Part shown: positions 48,553 through 59,789 of the stretch, in pieces | Layout of the letters: each line of letters opens with the position of its first letter | Position numbering within the stretch: position 1 is the stretch's first letter | Assembly: GCA_010093705.1 (NCBI GenBank) | Contig: MU006114.1 | Span: forward strand, 124,001 to 188,000 | Reading direction: 5' to 3' | Origin: Patellaria atrata CBS 101060 | Lineage: Eukaryota; Ascomycota; Dothideomycetes; Patellariales; Patellariaceae | DNA length: 64,000 bases | Notes under the pieces: generated by a model | What the model was told of the DNA's origin: nothing | The model's input: the letters and a program-made list of their open reading frames with translations, nothing else | Databases searched by the model: none | Position numbers and translations under genes: made by a program

Positions 48553-49096
48553 CTATATAGCAAGCTCGATTTTCTCTCCCATGTCAGCATCAAATTCACC
48601 GAGTAAGTCCTCATCATCGACAGGTTCATTCTTGACATCCTCCTTGATCTTCTTAGTCGGCGACTCGTCGTTCTCCTTGTCTTCTTCATCAACACGCTCA
48701 TTGCTCTTACGAGCGCGCTTGGTCGATTTCGGTGTCTTCGGCATTTTGGCAGCCCTGGGCGTCGCAGCACCGTCCTTTTTGGGCTTCGGACCACGCTTCT
48801 TCGGCGTCGCAATGGTCTTCTCGGTATCGATGTTGTTGTCGCTGTTTTCGTCCATGTTGTTCTTGAGTTTCTCTTTCATCCGCTGGATGAGACGTTGGCA
48901 GGCGACCTTGGAACGGCCTTCGGGGACGGGGCAGAGATCCCAGTTGATGGGTCCACACGCTTTGTCCATGAGATCGAAGATGAAGGAAAGCTGGCATGTT
49001 AGTGATGGTAGGTAGATTAGGTATGGCTTATCTCACCTTTTCATTTTCGGACCAGGCGGCCTTGCTTGAGGGTTCTTTGCCTGCGTTGGCTGTCAT
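48553..49096 (-). CDS. Small nuclear-type protein with SANT/Myb-like start and AT-hook-like motif
   Basis: Minus-strand exons are 49037-49096 and 48553-48990 (46-bp intron), 165 residues from ATG 49096. An in-frame ATG at 49147 would add 17 residues (MKIILTRFQFIDDEYAI). The N-terminal ~60 residues (KAAWSENEK joined to LSFIFDLMDKACGPINW, then EGRSKVACQRLIQRMK) look like the single SANT/Myb-like helix-turn-helix seen in small fungal proteins. A basic segment follows with KKRGPKPKKDG, similar to an AT-hook, and many KTPKS-type sites. The C-terminus is acidic and has a PTKKIKEDVKNEP stretch resembling a SUMO/NLS region. DNA or chromatin binding is inferred; no specific role is known. Confidence 0.75.
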
Positions 49097-50270
49097 GATT
49101 GCGTATTCGTCGTCTATGAATTGGAAACGCGTCAATATTATTTTCATATCCATGTAACGGTCATGGTAGTGTGGGAATAAAGCTCACTTTGATATTATTC
49201 ACTTACTGTAGGGATGGTTGTTTAATTAGTGTTGACTGGTTCGGTGGTAGGTCGAAGGTCGAGGTTAGATGTGAGAAGGTAGGTCGAAGGTCGAGGTCGA
49301 AAGTCAACAAGTAGTCAAGACTCAAGAGCAAGATTCGGTTTACCTTAAGTGAAGGCGATCCACATTATTTGTTTGTCGAGCCGTTGTTTTCACATGTCCT
49401 CCTCATTTTGCTACCTGTCACATTTCACATCTCGCATTTCCATAGACATCTGGATTTTACCCATGAACATAGCTACTTCCCATACAGTCCCTTAGTCGTC
49501 TCATATTGTCTAATATCGCCACCAATAGGCTCGACTTTCAAATTACCTCATTCACAACCTCCTTGCCCTGTCACTGAAGGTCCAGCTTCCAGATTCGGTA
49601 GACGATATATAGTTACTTTGTCAGTGTCTTACGGCTTCCTTATCACCTCAGAACTACTGTGTTCATTATAAGACTCCCCTGTTTATAGTCAATCAAACTC
49701 CTGGCCAACCCGTTCTTCATCCTATATATACTAAAACTATGTGTCTGCTAACTCTTCTCACCCTGGTGGCCCCTGATCGCTCTTGCTGTCTGCGTTTCCA
49801 TCGTCCCATCATCTTGACCGTTTGTCCCACACCTCATTATGATATCGGATGGTAATTATCTACATGACTTCATTCGCTAAATCATGTTCACGGTTCACGG
49901 TTCACCGATGCAGGACACTATTTAACATGACTCTTATCGGTCTTTATTCACATTCAATCGAACCATCTTTCATTCTCGGTTATTCATCACCACAATCACA
50001 TCATACGAGTCCCATTGACCCTTACTCGTGTACAACTCCGGCCTCGCCAGCATATACATAAAGTCAAAACATATCCACACGGATGAACGTTCAGATAAAC
50101 CGTATACAAGAAAAAAAAAACAATCAAACCAGGGGAATAGTGCAAATCGTAACTCATGACCCAACGCCCGTTCAAAAAGCGCCCTTACACCAGACCACAA
50201 AATCCTTCAACGAAACCCATCCTCAAAAGACCCAATACTCAAAAAATTAAACAAAATAGCTCATCTCCCT
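49097..50270. other. Spacer
   Basis: About 1.2 kb. A duplicated motif GGTAGGTCGAAGGTCGAGGT occurs at 49,247 and 49,279. The remainder is the promoter of the small nuclear protein and the 3' flank of the patatin gene. Confidence 0.5.
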
Positions 50271-52196
50271 CTATCTCCCCAGCTCCGGTTTCCTTGCCAT
50301 ATTCACTACCGGCGGCGGACCATCCGAATCCGGATACGGCAGCACGACTCCTGCCGGCGGCCGACTCAACGTGGCATGCGTGCTCGGCGGCTTCGGCTGG
50401 CCCTGGATGGGCGTCTTGGGGGGTCTCGGAGGCGGCGGCGGCGGCTCATTCGGACTCGGCACCAAACTCCCATTCGAAGAGTGGGGGTTGCTCCCATAGA
50501 GCTCCGCGCTTCTGCGCGGGGGCGCGCCGTCGGCGGAGTAGCGGGGGGAGTTTTCCGCGTCCACGACTTGCGGGTACTCGTCCGAGGAGACGATGGCATA
50601 TTTGTCGTTGGAGGTTTCGAGGGAGTGGTGTCTGGCGTAGCCGGGGGAGAGGAGCTGGCTCACGGGGCGGAGGGTCGCGGGAGAGGCTGGGGTGGCGGGG
50701 ATGACGTCTTCGGCGGGGAGCTCGGCGACGTTGGGGGCCGGGGAGTAGATCCCCGGTAAGGGTTTGTTGTTCGCGTACGGAGAGCCTTGCTGTTGCTGGT
50801 TGTAGAGCTGGCGCTCGTAGCGGATTTTCTGGCGGGCGATGCGCCCGATTTTGGCGGAGGAGGACATGCTCATGTTTTGCGTCGAGGCTTGTTGGAGGTA
50901 TTGGCGGGTGTTTGTGCTGATTTCGGCCAGGCGTGCCCACTCGTTCATGCCGAACTCGCCGACACCGACTTCAACGTTGAAGCGGTAGTAGTTCTCCGGG
51001 TTGACTTGGCGCTTGCTCAGGTGCTCTTTTAGCATATATTGATGCGTGTCCTCACACCCTTCGATCTTGTTGATGAGCCGTCTTCTTGCCTCTGCGAAAT
51101 CCCCCATGCCACCTCCCACAAAGCCCTCCCACCACTCATGCTGCCGGTGATTGCTGCCAGCGGGTCTCTTGCCCGTACCGATAGACACGAAGACGCTGAC
51201 TTCACGTCCTGGCCATTCGTTGCAGACGGCCTCGTCGAGAATTTGAGGGCCCGGGTTGTACTTTCCAGCACCTTCGTCGATAAAGACGGATTGCCCGATT
51301 TGGATCGGTTTGAAGGCAAGTCCTGTGGCGGAGGTAGCACGTCCGGCTTGCCAGATCGTGCAATGGAATTCGGGAGCTGGTTCTTTGCGAGAATCATACG
51401 ATCTTAATAATACGGAACTACCATTCTTAGGTGTTCCCTTGTAAACCGCTGTTACTGCACTAGAGGGACGTTAGCTCGATCTAGTTGAATCAGTGTGAAA
51501 TTTTCTACATACGTTTTTGTACGGTTTTCTCTCGTATCGTAAAGAAGAGCGTTAGGGTCGCCCCATCTCATTCCTGCGTACCGTAAATTGACTGCTGGAT
51601 TCCCTATTTGGCTGTACCGGCTTGCATTACTTCCTGCTCTTTCTACCCTCCCCAGTTGACTACCTCCCCTTCCCATTCGTGCATTAAGATTCATTGTTGA
51701 GCCTGTATCATTACCTTCATTGTCTGATAGCGTATGCTCCCGCACACACTCCTTGATCGCCTCCTCTAATTTCGAGGCCTTGAACAGCGTAGATCTGTAC
51801 GGTATTCCCGCAATGGTTTTGTCGGTCTCGAAAACCTTCTTCGTCATCCGTACATACACATCTTTGCAGGTATCGATGTCCATCCTTAATCTTCCTAGCA
51901 TAATCGCTATCAAACCACCCGTTCCGGTGCCAGCAATCAAATCGAAGTGTTCGCATGGTTTCGGGATCTCGTGGCGCTTCGGTGCTCTTCCTTCCTGTTC
52001 AACGAATGTCCGATGCATCAACTCTTGTAGGATAATAAGCATGGAATAACCTCGCACACCACCGCCATCTGTGGAGCAAGTTTGTCAGTATTTCTATAAA
52101 TAGCGCGAACGATGAACGCGACTTACCTAGAGATAAAATACGCAGCGGTGGTCCTTTCGTGGTATCTTTACGTCCGAGACGAGTATTCGAGTCCAT
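50271..52196 (-). CDS. Patatin-like protein lacking the nucleophile serine
   Basis: A patatin/phospholipase-fold protein. Minus-strand exons are 52127-52196, 51513-52068 and 50271-51459 (introns 58 and 53 bp), 604 residues. The oxyanion motif is DGGGVRG, formed across the first splice. The expected G-x-S-x-G elbow reads AGTGTGGLIAIMLGRL: the serine is glycine. The Asp region reads SVFIDEGAGKYNPG instead of D-G-[GA]. The second intron uses ctctag (51460), because only that gives TKTAVTAVYKGTP. After about residue 350 the chain is a long disordered tail with Gln runs and a polyproline stretch (NEPPPPPPRPPKTP), possibly SH3/WW-binding. Lipase activity is doubtful; a scaffold or pseudoenzyme role is inferred. 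Confidence 0.85.
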
Positions 52197-53909
52197 TGTA
52201 CAAGTATGTGAATTCGGTGTAAGATATGCCTTGGAAAGCGACTGTGAAGAAAGCGAGTCGTCGCTCCTTGAGACCTTTGGGAGTGTGACTCCAGCGACTG
52301 GTTTGTTAATGTTGCGTCAGCGCCAAGGGAGTTGTCGCTCTTGTGCCTGGGCGCGAATGTCGTGTTGTAAGTTGCAAATTCTCCCGGTGAAGACGACGAT
52401 ATTGAGTTGTTCACCAAGTGTATGACTTTCGGACTTCTTTACTGATGGTTCGTATGCGGCTGACGACGGGAGGCGCATGTGGTAACCTAATTCTCCAGAT
52501 ATGGAGGTTGTCTTGCCTGTACTTTCGTCGCAAGGGAGAATTAACCACGTGGGGAACACAGAAGATTCAGGAATAATTGTTAGATCAATGATTGTTCAAC
52601 CCCTTTTCTAAACTGGAATATACAGTATATATGAATAAAAATTCTCTACCGTTTACCGCCGTCCGTCTCTACCGCATCCCAGCTCAATTTCTAGCGGTGA
52701 CGAAAGCCTAAGGTAAGGCTCAAGTCCATGGAGATGATGGTGTAGGATGGTTGATCGCCGTTATTATTGGCTCAGGAACGTTTACCGACGTGGTGCTAGG
52801 TCCTTCACCTTGTGGCTGTGCATCGCTCTTTCCACTTCAAAGGGAACCCTGACGTCCAGTAGAACCTCCTGACCCCCTCAGTCCCCCCCCTTAACCCATG
52901 ACCATACCTCCACACCATCTCCTGCCAACCTTTCGTCCATTTTCTGATCTTCAGGTCCAGTTGCGGGAACCTGCTTTTCCGTAACTTTCGGTTGCTTCGT
53001 CCCCGCAAAGTTACTGCAAGCTAGGTGATCTTGTTATCATCAGGATCTCTCCCTCTAAAGCATGGTTCTCCGTGCTTATAGTATCATGGCTCTTTAGGTA
53101 AGTTCCGCATATGCGCATGGAGCACAACCTCTTCTTGTAAAGTGCTGCAAGGCTGAGTCATCGAGTCAATCAATACTCGGGAAGTGCATCAGCCTTTTCA
53201 TTCATGCGGGTTTTGAGATCCTCACCTCAGTCTCAATTCTGTTTTACCAGGTATCAGGTACTTAATGCTTCCAGAATCTTGCCAACTCGAGAGGAAGCAT
53301 ATAAATCCTATTCAATACCTTACCTCTGAGATACCTAGGGGTCCGGCAGCTTAGCTACGTACCTAGTTAAGCAGGTGCGAGCGGCCTACTAGAGTCTCTA
53401 CAATAGGGATGACATATCCCGTTAGCGGCATCCCGCCTTTCGGCTGAAAATAGCGGGGACGGCGGGGTTTTGACATTCGGTTGAACCATTACGGTAGGTT
53501 GCAGTTACATGACCCTGATTCTAAGGTAATCTTTGGCACCTGCCTATAACATATTTCTATCCCTTAGCAGTTAAAGGATAGCTTGGCCCAGATTGCAGAA
53601 AGAAAAACAACCACCATAGGTACTTGAAACCTTCTTTGATAATCCTTGATTTCTACTATAGAACAAAGTCGTTATCTCTTTATGCAAGTCGATATATGCA
53701 CTAGCCGAATCCAACCAAAAGATCCCTAATAGGCTTTCCACGGTTAACACGCTCAACCATCATTCTGCTGATTCAATACTATAGATAGTCAAAACCCTCG
53801 AACATTGCTGAACTGTTGACGAAGCTTTCTCAGATTGTCTCGAGCATCCCCATCAAGGTTGCTTCTCCGGGTTCAAGATATCAGTAAATCATTCTTAACA
53901 CTGGTAGCT
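52197..53909. other. Divergent spacer patatin / MOSC
   Basis: About 1.7 kb. Just upstream of ATG 52196 the minus-strand frame stays open for about 50 codons, so a longer N-terminus is possible but no ATG supports it. The rest shows no gene. Confidence 0.5.
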
Positions 53910-55031
53910 ATGGCAATGAAGATAAGCGAGGTACGTCTCAATATCCTCCAAAACTGTGGAGCTCTAACTTAGGCTCTCAGCTTTATACCTATCCCATCAA
54001 GTCATTGCGTGGAACAAGGATCGACTTCACAAAGGCCACAAAGCATGGATTTCCTTATGATAGAAGATTCATGCTCCGGAAGGTGTTGGATCCCGAAGCT
54101 TCAACACCGGAAGCCAAGTACAAGAACATGCATCTCGTATACTTTCCGGAGATGATGCTGTTCAGTACTTACCTTACATTTCCGGTTGACGACGGATCCG
54201 TTCAAGGTCATATCACTGTTACTTACCAGCCACCTGATGGTGAATGTAGAATTCTGGAAATTCCCCTTACACCAGATGAAGACAACCTGGAACATGCTGC
54301 CGATGTTGTCATGCATAAATCTTCAACCAAGGCCTACAACATGGATTCGAAGTTCAATGAATGGTTCTCTTCCTGTTTCGGTTATAACGTTGAATTAATC
54401 TATCTTGGAAAGAATCTTCGGGATGTGCTTATGACGACTTCTGCAAATGCACGTTCGGGTGGCTCGTGGTTATCAGCAATTACCAACAATATCCCGTTTC
54501 TAGGTAGAACTGAGGAGGAGAAGATCACTTTCGCTGACTGCGCATCTTATCTGGTTGTGTCAAAAACCTCTCTGGATGACTTGTCTTCCAGACTCGAAGG
54601 TGATGAGACAGTAGACATGACTAAATTTAGGCCAAATATTGTCGTAGAGGGAGCTAAATCAGCCTGGGAGGAAGATATGTGGGCAGAACTTCGGCTGGGT
54701 GATGTCAAGATTCGATTAGACCAGAACTGTCCGCGGTGTGCTAGTATTAACATTGACTATTCAACTGGAAAGCCGGCGAATGGAGAGTCGGGCGTAGTTC
54801 TGAAAAGGATGCAGAAGGACAGAAGGATTGATGCTGGCTCAAAGTGGAGTCCAGTGTTTGGACGCTATGGGTTTATTCTGCAGCCAGACGATGGAAAAGT
54901 TTTATCTGTTGGAGACGAGGTAACTGTGACGAAAAGGAACACAGAGTATACGAAATTTGGTGAGTGTAACGCTATAAGTAAATGTTTCATAGCTAATGAT
55001 CATAGACTGGCCGGGTTTGGGAGGCAATTAG
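53910..55031 (+). CDS. MOSC-domain (mARC-like) molybdenum cofactor protein
   Basis: An MOSC-family protein related to mitochondrial amidoxime-reducing components and the MoCo sulfurase C-terminal part. Exons are 53910-53930, 53981-54959 and 55006-55031, 341 residues. The short first exon MAMKISE joins LYTYPIKSLRGTRIDF, the typical beta-barrel start. The MOSC core has FADCASYLVVSKTSLDDL, FRPNIVVEG and QNCPRCASINIDYSTGKP, with the Cys expected to bind molybdenum. The last intron (46 bp, gtgagt, GCTAATGA branch, catag) is not obvious from the frame. With it the protein ends TKFDWPGLGGN as relatives do; without it a 30-residue unrelated tail results. No N-terminal membrane anchor is seen. Confidence 0.88.
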
Positions 55032-55202
55032 TCAGGTAAGTACAACATATCCTACCCGACTATCTAGCGTACACCGAAAGAGCATCTTAAAACAAATTCA
55101 ACTACAGTTATATGTGATTTTATCGCCCAGAACGTATGTGATATGAGGCTATCCGACGTACAACTAAATTAGAAAAACTCCTTCCGGCCCACACTTCTCC
55201 TT

Positions 55203-56000
55203 TCACCCTTCGGAAGTACTTTCTTCTTTGTTGAGTCCGTCCAGTATCTTCAAAGTAAAATCCATCTCTTTGATAAGTGCTTCAACTTGGCTGTAATGTT
55301 TCCCAGCACGACTACATAACTCCATGCACTCTTTATCCGCTTCTTTCAATTTCTTTTGGGTACGTCTCTCATCATCCCCTCGAGTGATACTCGTTGTACT
55401 TCGTCTTCGAGCACTCTGCAATAGCGAAGCATTACATACATCCCTAAACGCATACTTGAGTCTCCTTATCACGGTTTCATATTCTTTCGCAGGCGGAATG
55501 TTTCCCTCATCGCCAATAGAAACATCAGCATCCTCATTGGCTCCACGGATGTAGCCTGGTCCTCCATGATAAGGGAAGAGTTTGTAGATCCATATCGTAT
55601 CGACCATCTTCGGGTCTACGTAGACCTTGATTTTCTGAATATCTTCTTCGAATTCTTGCTTCGCTTCTTCAAGCAGTCGGAGTCCGTCCACCAACACACT
55701 GGTTAGCTTTTTGGCGGCGGTGGCGAAAGGTACGATTACTGCTGTACTCGCCGAGCTATCGCGACGCAGTGGAGACTGCACATGTTTTCCAGGATAATAT
55801 TCGGAGCCGTCATAGACGTTTTCTAATGCTACCCTCCCTTCCAAGGATCTCCTCCCCGACGGGTATGCTTCGGGGTAGTTGTCGGCGTATCCAACACGTT
55901 CTAGCTCATATTCCGAACTGCCATGGTGAGAGCGGTGTGGACTGTTAAGGTGAATACTTCGATGCGTCCTCTTTATCGAGTCTCTTCTGTTGCTAGACAT
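55203..56000 (-). CDS. Unrecognised 265-residue protein, helical
   Basis: A single exon from ATG 56000. The first ~90 residues are polar and rich in Ser, Arg, His and Tyr. From about residue 90 it becomes helical: VPFATAAKKLTSVLVDGLRL and LLEEAKQEFEEDIQKIKVYV. A distinctive block follows (DTIWIYKLFPYHGGPGYIRG, then YETVIRRLKYAFRDVCNASL). The C-terminal part is charged and probably coiled-coil (LKEADKECMELCSRAGKHYS, EALIKEMDFTLKILDGLNKE). There is no signal peptide or membrane segment. I do not recognise the family. Codon use and length support a real gene; its 3' end lies only ~170 bp from the convergent MOSC gene. Confidence 0.72.
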   Translation of the reverse strand: MSSNRRDSIKRTHRSIHLNSPHRSHHGSSEYELERVGYADNYPEAYPSGRRSLEGRVALENVYDGSEYYPGKHVQSPLRRDSSASTAVIVPFATAAKKLTSVLVDGLRLLEEAKQEFEEDIQKIKVYVDPKMVDTIWIYKLFPYHGGPGYIRGANEDADVSIGDEGNIPPAKEYETVIRRLKYAFRDVCNASLLQSARRRSTTSITRGDDERRTQKKLKEADKECMELCSRAGKHYSQVEALIKEMDFTLKILDGLNKEESTSEG

Positions 56001-57557
56001 AGTGCGGAACTCCTTTGCGTAGAGTGGCCAGCAAAGTCAGGGGATACCGGATTATGGAGTCCTTCAGAAAGGTATCTTTTCATGTTCTTATAACATGTCC
56101 TTCTTCCATGAACACATTGATTTCACCAATAGAACCCGCGCAATGGAACTTGGGCTTGGGGTACAAGGTGGCAAGTACTTATTCCACTGTTTGCTCTGCG
56201 CAAACTCCTGCTGGCCCACAGTGCGGACAGGAATAGTTTAATGGCGTGCTTTAAGAAAAAAAAAAACCCTTACCATCATCGGAGAGCTCTGGATCCGCTG
56301 ATTGTTCATTGCCTCCCAACTCAGCTAAACACTCCAATCCCATTGGACAATCTCAGAAAGCCACGTATTATTACCGTCAACCACATCACTGGAATTGAGT
56401 CCAGTCCGGGCAAAACACTTCGTGGCTGGAGTCTCATAGCTCCACGAAGCACCTCATCGATGTTCCCGTAAGAGTTGCATTTTCCTTACTAGCAGCTCGG
56501 ATCGCTCAAATATAGTAAATGAGATTTCAGAATGTTCAAAAACGGCAATGTATAGATCTCTCCGAGGGATGCAACATCCCGGCCCCTCCATTTCTAAAAA
56601 TGAATGGAGACGTTATCTAGTACAGCTAAGATCGTGGAAACCCCCCAAATGTGGTTCGGGAAATACCCCATACCCGTCGATCAATAACGAATAAGCAACA
56701 AACTAGACGGGAACTACCCCACAATCTACTACCTTACCATAGGTCAATCCCCAGAGTTACCTGTCACACACACCGAGACCTCGTGCCCATATCAAACTCC
56801 CCTCAAATATCGCATCAGCCAATCCCAATCCTCTAACTCACGTCCAACCCGTCCACTCCTATCCTTCGTACAGCAATCACTTCAGCGTCATGCCAAACCT
56901 AGACACTCAGCACTTCACGAGCGTACGCTCTCCACTCCCTCCGTATCCACTTTCTTACCCTTATTCATCTAAGGCTTTCTTTTACGTGATTTTTTTTTGA
57001 ATGGGGGTGTTGGGGGTTTCGGTGGGGTCTAGGAGTAGTTGCGTAGAGGATATGGTCAGGTTTGCGGGAGGAGTTATGTCGAGATGGTATTAAGGGTGCG
57101 AAACTAAGACTTCTAAGGGGAATGGCCGGGACGGGCGTGTAGATGAGGATGGGAAGGGAGGACACAGTATGATGGACGTAAACGATGCGAGAGAGGGGAA
57201 TTGAGCATGACCGGATATCACATTTACATAACACATGTTTGGGACTTGAGAACTTTTATATTGGTTCATTATATAAAATAACGTATGAATGATGGTCGTA
57301 ACGACCGGTAGAACGCCACGCGCCATACGCTCAAAGTACAGGATGAAAAGGTCGTAGGGGTATCGTCAAAGGAGGTGGAAGAAGTGTACAGTAGAACCGT
57401 ATAGTATGATGCCGAGCACAGATGAGCTGAATGCGGAATAGCAGCTCGTAGGTGTTTTACAGCGAAAGGTTGCCCATCATGACAAACCTATACAGCGGCG
57501 AAGGGGTGTTTTACAGCAAACGGCTCCCGTCGGGCCATCGATGTACACAGCCCGCCG
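56001..57557. other. Spacer without supported gene
   Basis: About 1.6 kb. It has homopolymer A and T runs near 56,258 and 56,990. Short frames of 60-90 codons show no recognisable content. Confidence 0.5.
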
Positions 57558-58146
57558 CTATACGCTAGAACGGTCCTCTTCGGTAGACTTTCTCCCCATG
57601 TTGTTCTTGGGGAAAGTGCTACTGGGAGAAACGTGCTGTGAGGACTCTGGAGTCGTGCTTGGGGATGACTCTGGAGATATGATGTAAAGGTCCTGATACT
57701 CGTTCAGGAGCAACCGTTTCCAGTAGACTACCGAAGGTAGCCCTATCGATGCGAGGGAGTTTTTCGCATTGGGAAACTTTTGGTACGCGCTCTTCTCGGG
57801 CTCGTTGTATAAATCCTCGGTCTTCACTTCGATGCGTGAGTTGCCACGAGGTATTTTCTTGCGAGAGACACGCATTCCAGCCCATTTGGGGTCTAAAGAA
57901 TGACGGTGTTTTAGTATGTGGGGGCCACGATGTGAGTGTCTGTAGAGACGTGGTTTGGAACGTACCTTTGTCTAGTTTCTTGCAGAGCTTTTCCTGGGAC
58001 ATATTGTCCAGACCTCCTCTATATTTGTACACCAATATGTCCCTTTTATCGGTTTCATCGAGGTTGTATTTCTCGCTACTTTTGGACGAAGTTGTGCCAT
58101 CGGTGGAGGTGCTATTCCAGGTAGCCATATTGGGGCGTGTTGCCAT
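57558..58146 (-). CDS. Unrecognised 171-residue protein
   Basis: Minus-strand exons are 57966-58146 and 57558-57892, with a 73-bp intron (gtacgt donor, tttag acceptor). The junction reads KKLDKDPKWAGMRVSRKKI. The N-terminus is Thr/Ser-rich and polar. The centre is charged with DKRDILVYKYRGGLDNMSQE and SVVYWKRLLLNEYQDLYIIS. The C-terminal 45 residues are Ser/Pro/Thr-rich and likely disordered. No signal peptide, membrane helix or known domain is visible. ATG 58146 is the first in frame. Support comes from the clean splice joining two coding-like frames. Function unknown; it could be lineage-specific. Confidence 0.6.
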
Positions 58147-59789
58147 ACGCAATGACGCCGAAGCAGTTTTCTGAGGCTCTTTGGGGAACGTTGCCGCCTT
58201 TTGTGAGTGGGATTGTTCTTTGAAGGGAGGAGAGATTGATAGGAGAACGCTCGCCCTGTGGATGGTTCTTAAGAGTCAGTTATTTGGCTTAGGCAAAGAG
58301 AGTGTTGAAGTCTGGTGATGTTAAGGAGTGGTGGTGGAGAGATCAGATCAAGTTCAAACCCAGCTCAGGACGGACGGCCCAGATAGGCCTTGCCGTGACT
58401 GCGCCATCGTGGCTTAGAATTAGACAAATGAGGTCAGAGGTGAGGTGAGTCGCTGGTTCCGGTAAAACTTCGTAACGTGGCGTCCTAGTGAGTCGCGTTC
58501 AACCTCATCACAAAGGCACGAGCAATCTCAAGGCTCTTCCACGTGTGTCCTATCACTCTGACACAGATACGTAAGGATCAACAAAGACAAAGCGATTGAT
58601 TCGGAATTCGATTTTCAAAGTGCGCCTTCATTTCTGGTTAATCAGCACTCGTTGGTCCCTTCGTTCCATTTCTCGCTCACCCGTATTGTAATCTGTACTT
58701 CTTCAAATATGCTCTTCTCACTACAAAATACTTCTCGAGTGGTAGCAAGGTTATGAATAATGTTTGATTCTCATTTTTAGTCATCCCTGATTCATACTTT
58801 GCTATATGAGTTTTGTGGTAACAAAGACAAAGAACGGGCTATGCGTATTTGTACTACCACTTTACATCTCACCAATCTTTGCCGATCTCTAGTGGATTGA
58901 ATCATGCGTCGTAGCTTAGGTACAGAACAATCTGTAACATTGGGCTTCTCAGCATAAGAAGTATGTATCATCCTTCCAGTCGCGGTTGGTATTTTTCGGC
59001 CCTGGTACGGTGCTGTATACTTGCCGAATAGCGACTGGGAGACTACCAATACTCAGCACTAACTAATCTCTATCAACTGTACTGTACGCTCAAGTTTTAG
59101 GTACAGTTTAGGCGTCATTCGTACGTTTCCACCTCTTCTGTACCGGGAGTCAGAACCAGGTTAAGAGCGAGAGTACAGTAAGTAAGTGCTATACTATTAG
59201 ATTCTGTGTATAGGTGGAGTCCTTTATGCGGTTTTCGGCTCTTCTGGACAGAGGAGGTTGAGACCAGTATGAGGAACGCCACGACAAGGAGATACTCGTG
59301 TCTTTACTGCGATCCTACCAGGAGCAAGTTATTCACGTGTGACTTAGCATCGGATAGGGTAATTGTGTTGGCGTAGTGGACGAGTGTGTTTGTTGCGGTG
59401 GGGCTGGCTTTCTACTCAGTTACTGTACTCAAACCTCGCACCAATACTCGTTACTGCTCTACCATTTTCCTTCTTGATGGAAACCTAATTATCTCCGCTT
59501 CTAACAATGAGAATTGTGAAATACATCCTGTCAGACTCGGGAGAGCCATTCGATATTACAAACACCGCTCTCGTATCGAATTCTGATCCTATAGCATTTC
59601 AGGGTCATCTACAAATAACCGAACGTCGGCCAGCGCTGGATATATTTAAATTTCCTTATAACAAGTCTACGCTGCGGATTTCAACCGTGATGGAGTTGCA
59701 ATCATATGATTACGCTGTTCAGGAGGACAGAACTGTGCCATATTGCGCCTTGTTTCGATCAGAGTATTTGCTCATAAGTCTATAGTACA
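58147..59789. other. Spacer before the amidase relic
   Basis: No supported gene. A plus-strand frame at 59,507-59,785 (92 codons, NTALVSNSDPIAFQGHLQ) lies just before the amidase relic and may be part of its 5' end, but I see no family motif in it. Confidence 0.4.
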
